Shown: positions 7,871 through 15,102, counted from the stretch's first letter. The stretch: DNA of 16,401 nt from an uncultured Eubacterium sp. (GCA_934322085.1 CAKRGF010000041.1:1-16401), one strand, 5' to 3'. Notes: generated from the sequence alone by a model not told the origin. Numbers and translations are program-made.

Positions 7871-8509
7871 ATGAAAGAAATTTACCGGATGACCAAGGAA
7901 GAAATACTCCAACACCAACATGTCTCGGAGAAAGGCCTGACAGAAAGCAGGGTGCAGGAAATAAGGCAGAAAATAGGGGAAAATCAGTTACAAGCAACAA
8001 AGAAAAAAAGTCCGGTACATTGGTTGCGCAGGGACGTGCGGTGGTGTTAGTAACGGCGACAGGAATGAAAACGGAGATGGGAAAGATTGCGGAACTCATG
8101 AATGCCACGCAAGACAGGAACACTGACACAAAACAAAATGACGCCTCCGTTCAAATGAAAAAGGAAATTGGAGATCCCACAGAGAGCTGTCTTTTGATAA
8201 TGGCACAAAAAGCCGGATTGGCAAAGGCTGGAATTCGCACAGTTATTTCACGGCTTTACCTGTCGGAGCGAGCGTTCGCTGGTAAATTTGAAATTTTCTA
8301 CGAATCTATGGAGCATCGGTGCTTTTGCAGCGGGAACATTATTACTTGCTGCAGTGCTTTTTCTGCCGGGATTGCAGATACTTTTTGAGGTAACTCCATT
8401 AAGTGGAATAGAGTATGCAACTATTCTGGGATTGGCAATTACACCCACCATATTTATTCAAGGTTATAAGTTCATAACTAGCAAAAATAGAAAGAATTTG
8501 TTAAAATAA
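7871..8509 (+). pseudogene. P-type cation (probable Mn2+/Ca2+) ATPase, heavily deleted
   Basis: Remains of a PMR1/calcium-type P-type ATPase joined in the original order. Pieces: the N-terminus MKEIYRMTKEEILQHQHVSE (7871-8011, one frame); an actuator-end segment GRAVVLVTATGMKTEMGKIA (8011-8110, next frame); a nucleotide-domain piece NDASVQ...EIGDPTES (8137-8220); a short KAGIRTV piece (8223-8247); and the C-terminal transmembrane part NLWSIGAFAAGTLLLAAVLF to the stop (8289-8509, third frame). The DKTGT phosphorylation loop and most membrane helices are missing. About 213 codons remain of a normal ~870. Start and ribosome site (GAAAGG) are intact, and an intact Mn riboswitch sits just upstream, arguing for an original manganese-export role. 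It cannot transport. Confidence 0.88.
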
Positions 8510-8559
8510 GAGAAAGAAATGCGGCGCAAAACATACATTTTGAGAAAAGAGGCGATGAT

Positions 8560-9441
8560 ATGAATACAAAGCGGGAATTTTGGCAGCGAAATGTGGTTGC
8601 AGTGGTTGGTATGTTAGTTTTTTCAGCGGGTATTAATCTTTTTATCGTACCGGCAAATCTTTATAATGGTGGTGTTTTGGGAATTAGTCAGGTGATTCGT
8701 ACGGTATTGGTGCGTTATTTTCATTTGGCATCCGGGACAACGGATATTGCGGGTATTATTAACATGCTTTTGAATATTCCATTGTTTGTACTTGCCTATG
8801 TATTTGTCGGTAAGAAATTTTTCTTTCGGACATTGGTTTGTGTGGTGAGTCAAACATTGTTTCTTAGTTTGATTCCGATACCGGCGATACCAATTGTAAG
8901 GGATTCCCTTACTGCAAGCATAATTGGTGGAATTTTTGGAGGAACAGGAATTGGGATAGCATTGCAATCCGGTGGATCAAGCGGTGGTTTGGATATTGTT
9001 GGTATGATTTTTACCAAACGGTTTAAAGGATTTAGTGTTGGCAAAGTGTCACTGTCGGTAAATGCAGTTATTTATATTGTTTGTGCAGTATTGTTCGGAC
9101 TTCCTACGGCAGTATATAGCATTATATATTCGGCAGTAAGTATGTTGATGACGGATCGGGCTCATACGCAGAATATTAACACGGAAGTGGTAATATTTAC
9201 CAAAAAGAAGCCTTTGAAGATTATTGATTACATTGTCAATGAATATCACCGCGATGCGACCTGGTGGGAAGCAAAAGGCGGTTATACCGAAGAAAATACA
9301 TATATGGTTATTGTTGTTTTGTCCAAATATGAATGTGCTCACTTAAAGCGGGAATTAAAAGAAGTGGATGAGCATGCATTTGTAATTGTAAAAGATGGGA
9401 TGTCTGTGGTTGGAAAATATGAAAAGCATTTACAAGGGTAA
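8560..9441 (+). CDS. YitT family membrane protein (YitT domain + DUF2179)
   Basis: 293 residues. The N-terminal ~200 residues hold about five hydrophobic helices with the YitT pattern (GINLFIVPANLYNGGVLGIS near residue 25, then GGIFGGTGIGIAL and SGGSSGGLDI near 130-145). The C-terminal ~80 residues are a soluble DUF2179 domain (TEVVIFTKK, RDATWWEAKGGYTEENTYMV, FVIVKD). Members are predicted membrane proteins of unknown transport or sensing role. The ATG at 8560 is preceded by AAGAGGCG. No promoter was recognised in the 50 bases after the ATPase remnant, so it may be read through from the manganese riboswitch transcript, which would put it under the metal switch. Confidence 0.88.
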   Translation: MNTKREFWQRNVVAVVGMLVFSAGINLFIVPANLYNGGVLGISQVIRTVLVRYFHLASGTTDIAGIINMLLNIPLFVLAYVFVGKKFFFRTLVCVVSQTLFLSLIPIPAIPIVRDSLTASIIGGIFGGTGIGIALQSGGSSGGLDIVGMIFTKRFKGFSVGKVSLSVNAVIYIVCAVLFGLPTAVYSIIYSAVSMLMTDRAHTQNINTEVVIFTKKKPLKIIDYIVNEYHRDATWWEAKGGYTEENTYMVIVVLSKYECAHLKRELKEVDEHAFVIVKDGMSVVGKYEKHLQG

Positions 9442-9635
9442 GAGTTGTTGCATTCATACTGGAAGCTTATGATACAGAACTTGCAGAAAAGATAGCAATG
9501 ATGGTAACGGAATCACTTTACCGTGTGACCGCAGAAACCACAAGCAATTCCTGCGGAGTTTGTGACAATTGTTCGCTGCTAGTTTCTTTGGTTTCCAGTA
9601 ATTTCGTAGAAAAGCTTTGTGACTCGTGGGTTTGA
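9438..9635 (+). pseudogene. Coding-like remnant of unknown gene
   Basis: An open frame without an evident start overlaps the end of the YitT gene and runs to a TGA at 9633. Its first half looks protein-like (VVAFILEAYDTELAEKIAMM, then VTESLYRVTAE). The second half enters the fold-back element and reads CGVCDNC, which may be chance. I do not recognise a family; it could be a gene end truncated when the fold-back element arrived. Confidence 0.3.
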
Positions 9636-9825
9636 GTACGTCGGTATGTGTTGCAAGAAGTCCAGTGGACTTCTGTTCTGCAACGACCGAAGCGGAGCGG
9701 AGACCACTGGTAGTTTCAGTGTCCATACCGCTACGCACTCAATTAGTGGGAACGCCCACGAGACGCAAAGCTTTTCTGCGAAATTACGGAAACTAAAAAA
9801 AGTGCCAATGAACAATTGACACAAA
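9559..9825. repeat. Long imperfect fold-back element with nested palindromes
   Basis: Two arms pair over about 90 bases with bulges. Outer arms 9559-9574 and 9810-9825 match at 15 of 16 positions. Middle arms 9591-9630 and 9755-9793 match with few differences (shared core AGAAAAGCTTTG). Inner arms 9631-9648 and 9724-9742 also pair. The apex holds a 9-base-pair palindrome AGAAGTCCA-G-TGGACTTCT (9656-9674) enclosed by GTTGCA/TGCAAC, and CCAGTGG (9662-9668) is complementary to CCACTGG (9704-9710), allowing an alternative pairing. This could be a MITE-like repeat, a mobile structured RNA or an inverted duplication. No reverse transcriptase or transposase is adjacent. Confidence 0.7.
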
Positions 9826-9842
9826 CAGGCCTATTTTCCAAC

Positions 9843-9871
9843 TTGACAGAACTAAACCTAAGCGATACAAT
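9843..9871 (+). promoter_or_regulatory. Strong sigma-A promoter of the PadR operon
   Basis: TTGACA (9843-9848), exactly 17 bases, then TACAAT (9866-9871): a near-consensus promoter 39 bases before the PadR coding region. The start site is predicted near 9878, inside the adjacent palindrome. Confidence 0.85.
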
Positions 9872-9873
9872 GT

Positions 9874-9890
9874 ATTTAGTAATACTAAAT
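9874..9890. promoter_or_regulatory. Palindromic operator, probably for PadR autoregulation
   Basis: A perfect inverted repeat ATTTAGT-AAT-ACTAAAT begins two bases after the -10 box and covers the predicted transcription start. A dimeric winged-helix regulator bound there would block initiation. PadR proteins commonly repress their own promoters, and the padR gene is the first gene downstream. Confidence 0.65.
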
Positions 9891-9909
9891 AGTTAAGAGG
9901 TGAGGGCAT

Positions 9910-10251
9910 ACGGCGAGTTTTGAACAACAGTTAAAAAAGGGTGTATTAGAGATGCTGGTTCTTGAACTTTTGGCAAAAAAGAGTATGTATGGGTATGAGA
10001 TGATACAAACCTTGAAAGCGGCGAGCGAGGATTTTTTCGCTTTAAAAGAAGGAACGCTGTATCCCATTTTGTACCGCTTGGAGGACAATGATTTTGCAAA
10101 AAGCAGCTGGTCTGAGCCGAAAGATGGCAAGGCACCCAAGAAATATTATGAAATAACAAAGAAGGGGAGAGAGAGACTTTTGTTTCAAAAGGAGCATTGG
10201 ACTTTGTTTGAAAAGAAAGTGGATGAATTATTAAGGGGGAACGGCAAATGA
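9910..10251 (+). CDS. PadR family transcriptional regulator (apparent ACG start)
   Basis: A winged-helix PadR protein of about 113 residues: LKKGVLEMLVLELLAKKSMY, then GYEMIQTLK, EGTLYPILYRLE (recognition helix region) and KKYYEITKKGRE (wing), with a C-terminal dimerisation helix. The first standard in-frame start is ATG at 9952, but that would remove most of helix 1, which the family needs. The conserved reading continues upstream to ACG at 9910 followed by A-S-F-E-Q-Q-L-K-K, and an excellent AGGTGAGGG ribosome site (9898-9906) fits ACG, not 9952. Either ACG initiates weakly or the start codon has mutated and a shortened protein is made. It overlaps the next gene by ATGA. Confidence 0.82.
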   Translation, partial: TASFEQQLKKGVLEMLVLELLAKKSMYGYEMIQTLKAASEDFFALKEGTLYPILYRLEDNDFAKSSWSEPKDGKAPKKYYEITKKGRERLLFQKEHWTLFEKKVDELLRGNGK

Positions 10252-10901
10252 CAGAACAACAATTTTTACGACAGATAAAGCGGCTCCTGCATTGTAAAGC
10301 GGACAAAAAACGAGAGATACTGCGCCAGCTTGAGTCAGACATTGCGAGCGCGAAAGAAGGAGGAAAGAGCTGGGAGGAGATAAGACAGGAGTGGGGAACA
10401 CCGGAGCAGTTTGTTAGTGAATTTAACGAAGATGGACGGGGCATACAAAAGGGGAAAAGAATCTTAATTGGCAGCTTGGCAGTGATTGTTTTGTTTGCTT
10501 GTGTGGCAGCAGGTATTTGGTTTGCACACGCGCACAAAAAAAACAGCGGGCAACAGTTGGCAAAGAATGTTGAAACTCAGAAAATCGAGAAAATTCCTGA
10601 CGTTGTACGAGAGGCAATTACCGATTTTTCGGATGATGCATATGAAAAATTTATCGCTCGGTGTGATGCGAAAATGCAGGCGGCATTTTCTAAGAAAAAT
10701 TGGGAAGATGCACAAAAAATATCTTCATCACAGATGATTGAAAAAGCAGAAAATGAGAAGTTATTAAGTGTGACACAAACTACTCAGGCAGGACAGGATT
10801 TGAAGGTTTATCAAGTGGCTGTTGACTATGGCAAGCGTCAGATTGTGTATACGATTTCTCTGGATACAGAAAATTTAATTGCCGGATTTTATTTTAAATA
10901 A
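10248..10901 (+). CDS. PadR-linked HAAS/DUF1700-like membrane protein with DUF3887-like C-terminus
   Basis: 217 residues. Residues 1-62 form a helical HAAS/DUF1700-type domain (FLRQIKRLL, ILRQLESDI, WEEIRQEWGTPEQFVSEF), the domain usually encoded beside PadR regulators. A transmembrane helix spans about 71-93 (RILIGSLAVIVLFACVAAGI). The extracytoplasmic remainder resembles DUF3887 (DDAYEKFIARCDAKMQAAFS, then LKVYQVAVDYGKRQIVYTIS). Its start overlaps the padR stop (ATGA), so the two are translationally coupled. A common view is that such HAAS proteins interact with the PadR partner; here the outside domain suggests an envelope sensor, which is inference. Confidence 0.75.
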   Translation: MTEQQFLRQIKRLLHCKADKKREILRQLESDIASAKEGGKSWEEIRQEWGTPEQFVSEFNEDGRGIQKGKRILIGSLAVIVLFACVAAGIWFAHAHKKNSGQQLAKNVETQKIEKIPDVVREAITDFSDDAYEKFIARCDAKMQAAFSKKNWEDAQKISSSQMIEKAENEKLLSVTQTTQAGQDLKVYQVAVDYGKRQIVYTISLDTENLIAGFYFK

Positions 10902-10914
10902 CGGGGGTGTTTGT

Positions 10915-11229
10915 ATGGAATGGCATGGAGCAATAGCAATTTATGTGATTGGTACGCTGGCACTTATTATAAGTGCGGTTCATACGGCGGTAACAAGTCA
11001 GGAAAAAGGAACCTTAATGAATGGCTTCGAACTGGAAAAAAATCTGGATGAGAAAAAATACAGGCAGGTAAAAACACTGCTTCTTGCGCTGCAGTGTTTC
11101 CTGTTAATTTTATATGTTGTTTTATTTATTTTCTTCCGTCACTATCTGGTGGCACTAATCGGTTTGTTTTTCTGCGCAATTCTGCCATTTGCCCTTACGC
11201 TTTTGGCAGTTCCGAAAAATCAGGATTAA
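10915..11229 (+). CDS. Small three-helix membrane protein, unknown
   Basis: 104 residues, with hydrophobic helices at about 5-27, 53-75 and 77-97 separated by a charged loop (ELEKNLDEKKYRQ). I recognise no family. The ATG at 10915 is chosen because GGGGGTG (10903-10909) lies just before it. It is 13 bases downstream of the DUF1700-like gene and so is the third gene of the PadR operon. Its stop is two bases from the end of the convergent gene on the other strand. Confidence 0.65.
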   Translation: MEWHGAIAIYVIGTLALIISAVHTAVTSQEKGTLMNGFELEKNLDEKKYRQVKTLLLALQCFLLILYVVLFIFFRHYLVALIGLFFCAILPFALTLLAVPKNQD

Positions 11230-11231
11230 TA

Positions 11232-11843
11232 CTAGGTGCGGTTGAAATAGTCGATTCCATCGTTTGGTTTAAAGTAAGTTCGGATGTAGCCGTCTGTGGA
11301 AACAAAAACAATTTCATTGGCAGCGGCTAAATAATAAACATCATCACCGTCTTCGGCTTCCGCTTTATGGAGAGCATTTTGGTCTTTTATTACCCGATTT
11401 GCTCCGCGCAGATACTCGGCAGCGGATGAATAAGGAAACTCGGCACCATGTTTCAAAAAGTGTTCCATGAGGAGGCGGTTTGAGCGAAAAGTAAGACTGC
11501 TTTCTTTTTTGTTCTGTACGGTAACTTTGCAGTATAATTTTTTCTTGAAAAATTTGCGGAAACTCTTTTTCGGTTTCCACTGGATGGTTGCCGTAATTTT
11601 ACATTGACCGGCTTTTTTTGCGGTCAGTTTTCCTTTAGAAGTGACCGATACTATACTCTTTTTTGAACTCTTGAAAGATTTTTTGCGGATAATTCCGCCG
11701 GAAATTTTGAGTGTTGTTTTTTGTCCTGCGGTAAGCGTCAGACGACGTTTCATGGCGGGCGCTTTTGCGGCAGCCGGTGTGTATGGCAGAACAAAAGAAA
11801 GTAAAAGTGCGATAAGACATAAAATATTTATTCTTCGTTTCAT
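11232..11843 (-). CDS. Secreted Big_2 protein with C-terminal polymorphic-toxin-like domain
   Basis: 203 residues. A signal peptide covers 1-26 (hydrophobic core ILCLIALLLSFVL, then an AAA-type cleavage site). Residues ~33-110 are a bacterial Ig-like Big_2 fold (LTAGQKTTLKI, SIVSVTSKGKLTAKKAGQ, CKITATI). Residues ~124-203 resemble a C-terminal module found on secreted polymorphic toxins: EHFLKHGAEFPYSSAAEYL, then VYYLAAANEIVFVSTDGYIR and TYFKPNDGIDYF at the very end. In other proteins that module is annotated as a CdiA-type or BECR-fold ribonuclease; I infer relationship, not activity. The ATG is preceded by AGGGAG on this strand and by a good promoter. No immunity gene is obvious beside it. 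Confidence 0.7.
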   Translation of the reverse strand: MKRRINILCLIALLLSFVLPYTPAAAKAPAMKRRLTLTAGQKTTLKISGGIIRKKSFKSSKKSIVSVTSKGKLTAKKAGQCKITATIQWKPKKSFRKFFKKKLYCKVTVQNKKESSLTFRSNRLLMEHFLKHGAEFPYSSAAEYLRGANRVIKDQNALHKAEAEDGDDVYYLAAANEIVFVSTDGYIRTYFKPNDGIDYFNRT

Positions 11844-11881
11844 ATAAATTCTCCCTGTAAAAAAATTCTAGTAACAAACTA

Positions 11882-11910
11882 AGTATAGCATGAGATAATA
11901 TTTTTTACAA
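11882..11910 (-). promoter_or_regulatory. Promoter of the Big_2 protein gene
   Basis: On the minus strand: TTGTAA (11910-11905), 17 bases, then an extended -10 TGC-TATACT (11887-11882). It lies about 40 bases before the ATG at 11843 and between this gene and the AraC remnant. Confidence 0.65.
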
Positions 11911-12284
11911 GGTTCGCTCTGCCAGAGACTGTTGATACTTTCTTGGCGACAATCCCAGATGATTATGGAAACAGCGTGAAAAATTGGAGTAGTTCTGAAA
12001 GCCGCATAAGAAGCAGACATCGTTTGGCAAATGCCCTTTTTGCAGCAATTCTTTTGCGTAGGAAATTATCAATATAGTCATAAATTTCGGAAACGAGAGG
12101 TGGGATAGGATTGGAAAAAGAAGGTGCACTTAGGACTGCTTTTTCCTGATTTAACATCACCAAAATCTGACTTAAAAGCGCTGTACACAAAACATCCCAG
12201 CCATAGATGTGTTCTGACAGGCATTGTTCCAGTTCCCGGCAGCAGGATAATATTTTTTGGAACGTATCCTGTGACGGATGGAGC
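11905..12284 (-). pseudogene. AraC family regulator, 5'-truncated, frameshifted and internally deleted
   Basis: Reading the minus strand, a frame begins without a start near 12284 and gives QDTFQKILSCCRELEQCLSE and continues through GWDVLCTALLSQILVMLNQ to SEIYDYIDN (about 12070). The frame then shifts, and the second AraC helix-turn-helix follows: SYAKELLQKGHLPNDVCFLC, GFQNYSNFSRCFHNHLGLSP, RKYQQSL, stop at 11905. The first helix-turn-helix (about 35-40 residues) is missing between the two parts and the whole N-terminal sensor domain is gone. The partner on the opposite strand is a GH115 glycosidase remnant, so it probably once controlled glucuronoxylan use. Confidence 0.85.
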
Positions 12285-14501
12285 AGAGGAAGCGAGGCAC
12301 GATTTACGGGTTGTTTTATTTGTCGGAAAAATTGGGCGTATCACCGCTTGTCAACTGGAATCATGTGCTGTCAAAACGCAGAGAATATGTGATTTTGACA
12401 GAGAAAGATTCTTTTGTTTCAAAGGAACCGTCGGTGAAATACCGTGGATTTTTTATTAACGATGAGTGGCCGGTATTTGGCACTTGGGCAGACAAGCATT
12501 TTGGCGGAATTAATGCAGCGTGTTATGAGTGTGTGTTTGAACTGCTTCTTCGATTAAAGGGAAATTATTTGTGGCCAGCCATGTGGGCGTCCAATTTTAA
12601 TTTGGATGGTCCGGGCTTAAAAAGTGCTGAGTTAGCGGATGAATTAGGCGTTGTTATGGGAACATCCTTTGGCGGGACGGACTGATTCGCAACCGCTCCT
12701 TTGAAAATGTAATTACGATGGGAATGCGCGGTGAAAATGACACGGCAATTCTCGGTGCAGATGCAACAATGGAGGACAATGTAGTCTTTTGCGCCGTGTG
12801 TTGAAGACGCAGAATCAGTTAATAAGAGAAACAATCAATGAAAACTTGGATGAAGTTCCGCGCATGATGGTACTTTTTACAGAGGTTGAGGGATTCTTTT
12901 ATGGGGATGAAAAGACAAAAGGATTGTTGGATGAACCGGAATTAGAGGGCGTGACTCTGATGCTTAGCGATAATAATCAGGGCGCAGCACGCACACTGCC
13001 GACAAAAGCGATGCGTAATCACAAGGGCGGTTACGGAATGTATTATCATATGGATATGTATGGTGGACCGATGGCGTTTGAGTGGATTGGTTCAACGTAT
13101 ATTGGAGATATCGGGACCCAGGAATACGGTCTTTCTTTTTTCCTGGATTTGGCATATGATATTGATAAATGGGGCGGAAGGGATGCAGCGATTACAAAAG
13201 AATATACGAAGAAATGGCTGCGGACACAGTTCGCTGCCTGGTTTGAGGAAAGCATGCTTTCCCGGATGACAGAAGCCTTATGGGATTATAACCGGCTGCT
13301 GGCAAGGAGAAAACATGAAGTCATGAATGAGCGGGTATACCATCCGGTACATTTTTTTGAAGCAGAGGATGTTTTGAAGTGTTGTGAAAAGCTGCTTAAA
13401 ACAGCGAAAGAGGCACGAAAAGCATGCCCAAAAGAAATGTTAGGTGCATTTGTTTCCTTGTTTTATTTTCCGGTATGTGGTACAGCAAACTTGATGAAAA
13501 TGTGGATTCTTGCCGGGCGCAATAAACTTTATGCCAAGCAAAACCGCATGGAAGCCAATGATTTGGCAGATGAAGTTTTAGCATGTATCAAAGCGGATAA
13601 GGAGTATGTAAAGGATTATCACGAAATTGACGATGGCGCTTTTTATGGCTTTGGTTTATCCAAACATATTGGATTCCGTGATGAAAACTGGAACGATGAA
13701 AACTGCCAGTATCCGCTCCGCACTTATGCTTATCCTGCGGATGATCCGAGGATGATTGTAGCAAAGAAAAATGATGAGCACTATCTCACCGGTGGTTTCT
13801 GGTGCGAGCGTCCGCTTGTCTGGCGGGATGCTATGCGAAAGGATGTATCAGAAATAGCTTTTGAAATAGCCTGTGGCAGTGAAAAAGAAGTCCAATATGA
13901 AATTCACACGGATTGCCCGTGGCTTCATTTTTCTAAAAAACAGGGAACAGTTGCTAAGACAGAACATATCACGGTTACAATTGACAAATCGCAGTTAAAG
14001 GGAAAAGAGACAGGCAAATTTTTTGTGAAAAATGTCGGGTATGGCGAGGCAGAAATCCATATTGAGGCAGAAGAAGAAAAGAAGTATCCATCCGGATATT
14101 TTCTTTGGGACAATGGACGTGTGGCAATGGATGCCGGTCACTACACAGCGAAAAAAGATGTAAAAAATACTGGATTTATAACACTTTCTCCGTATGGCAG
14201 AACGGACACGGCGGTAAAAGTTTATCCCGTGACAAAGGATTTTTGCGAGGAAAATGTGAAAATAATCAATACGGTGAAAGAAGAGGATAAGCCTTTTTTT
14301 ACCAGTGCCCAGTGGCAGCAGGAAGCTTATGAACAGATTAAAATTACAGAGACAACGACTATATGCAAAAAGGGATGCAACCGCCTTTACTTTTACGGTA
14401 TGAGCCCGGCGATTGTTCTGGAACGGATTGTGTTATGGGAAAAAGACAAGGAACTTCCGGAATCCTATTTGGGTCCAACTGAAATTTTTTTTGAAAAATA
14501 A
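12284..14501 (+). pseudogene. GH115 xylan alpha-1,2-glucuronidase, truncated and frameshifted
   Basis: The GH115 fold is recognisable from KRGTIYGLFYLSEKLGVSPL (about 12290) through PSVKYRGFFINDEWPVFG, GNYLWPAMWASNF and ELADELGVVMGTS (about 12665). There a deletion removes the stretch that normally starts HHEP and joins GTS to WRDGLIRNRSFENVITMGMR in another frame. A further frameshift near 12785 moves to the long frame 12789-14501 (LRRVLKTQNQLIRET, FTEVEGFFYGDE, GGYGMYYHMDM, then the C-terminal beta domains). About the first 100 residues are missing. GH115 enzymes remove (methyl)glucuronic acid from xylan. With no start, two frame changes and a missing core segment it should be inactive. Confidence 0.9.
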
Positions 14502-14511
14502 GAAGAAAACT

Positions 14512-14540
14512 CGACGCAAATCCATTGCCAATTGTATATT
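14512..14540 (+). promoter_or_regulatory. Possible promoter of the sigma/anti-sigma operon
   Basis: A -10-like TATATT (14535-14540) lies 18 bases after a weak TCGACG (14511-14516). It is the only promoter-like pair between the GH115 stop and the sigma gene. An ECF-type autoregulated promoter would look different and cannot be excluded. Confidence 0.3.
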
Positions 14541-14560
14541 AAGTGAAAGGAGGGATGAAA

Positions 14561-15100
14561 GTGGAACATTCTTTATACGACGTCGATAAGGAAGCGAGAT
14601 TTCAAAAGGTATACGATTCTTATATGCAGGATGTGTACCGGCTTTGCTTTTCGTATATGAAAAATAAGATGGACACGGAGGATGCCGTGCAGGAAACTTT
14701 TTGCCGCTTTTATCAGGCAATGGAGTGCGTGAAAGAAAAAGAACATGTAAAAGGGTGGCTTCTTGTCACAGCAGGAAATGTCTGCAAAAATATTTTGAAA
14801 CATTGGTGGCGGAAAAATCGAAGCTGGCAGGAAAATGAGGAGACAAAAGGGCGCTATGATGAATATGAAATTGAAATGCTTGAACTTGTGTTAAATCTCC
14901 CGGTGAAATACAAAACCGTTGTGTATCTTTATTATTACGAGGGCTGCAATAGTGTGCAGATTGCAAAATTATTGAAAAAGCCGGAATCTACGATACGAAC
15001 GTATTTGCAGAAAGCAAAGAAATTGTTGAAACAGGAATTGAATGAAGGAAATGCTGTCGAAGTTAATCGAGGCAGTGTATATCAGACCAGGGAGGAATAG
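14561..15100 (+). CDS. ECF-type RNA polymerase sigma factor
   Basis: 179 residues. Region 2 lies at about 17-55 (YDSYMQDVYRLCFSYMKNKM, then TEDAVQETFCRFYQ), and region 4 at about 110-160 (NLPVKYKTVVYLYYYEGCNS, VQIAKLLKKPESTIRTYLQK). There is no region 1 or 3, as expected for ECF sigma factors. Starts at 14543 (GTG), 14555 (ATG) and 14561 (GTG) are in frame; AAAGGAGGG (14547-14555) fits only the GTG at 14561. The gene directly behind it, two bases after the stop, encodes a single-pass membrane protein, the usual arrangement for a sigma factor with its anti-sigma factor, so release by an envelope signal is likely. Confidence 0.9.
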   Translation: MEHSLYDVDKEARFQKVYDSYMQDVYRLCFSYMKNKMDTEDAVQETFCRFYQAMECVKEKEHVKGWLLVTAGNVCKNILKHWWRKNRSWQENEETKGRYDEYEIEMLELVLNLPVKYKTVVYLYYYEGCNSVQIAKLLKKPESTIRTYLQKAKKLLKQELNEGNAVEVNRGSVYQTREE

Positions 15101-15102
15101 AA

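Noticed and set aside
7777..8388. Continuous 203-codon frame as a gene
   Set aside because: It begins inside the riboswitch terminator and strings together out-of-frame and in-frame ATPase pieces; it is a by-product of the pseudogene.
9551..9575. RecQ-like zinc motif (CGVCDNC)
   Set aside because: The rest of the RecQ zinc-binding and helicase sequence is absent and the motif lies in the fold-back arm; likely chance.
9559..9825. Retron msr-msd RNA
   Set aside because: Nested inverted repeats are suggestive, but no reverse transcriptase gene is nearby and the neighbours are YitT and PadR genes.
9893..10537. Long minus-strand frame opposite padR
   Set aside because: It is antisense to two well-supported genes, has no ribosome site and a Ser/Cys/Pro-rich composition typical of a shadow frame.
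12124..12459. Plus-strand frame over the AraC-GH115 junction
   Set aside because: Its translation matches neither family, while the minus strand (AraC) and another plus frame (GH115) do.
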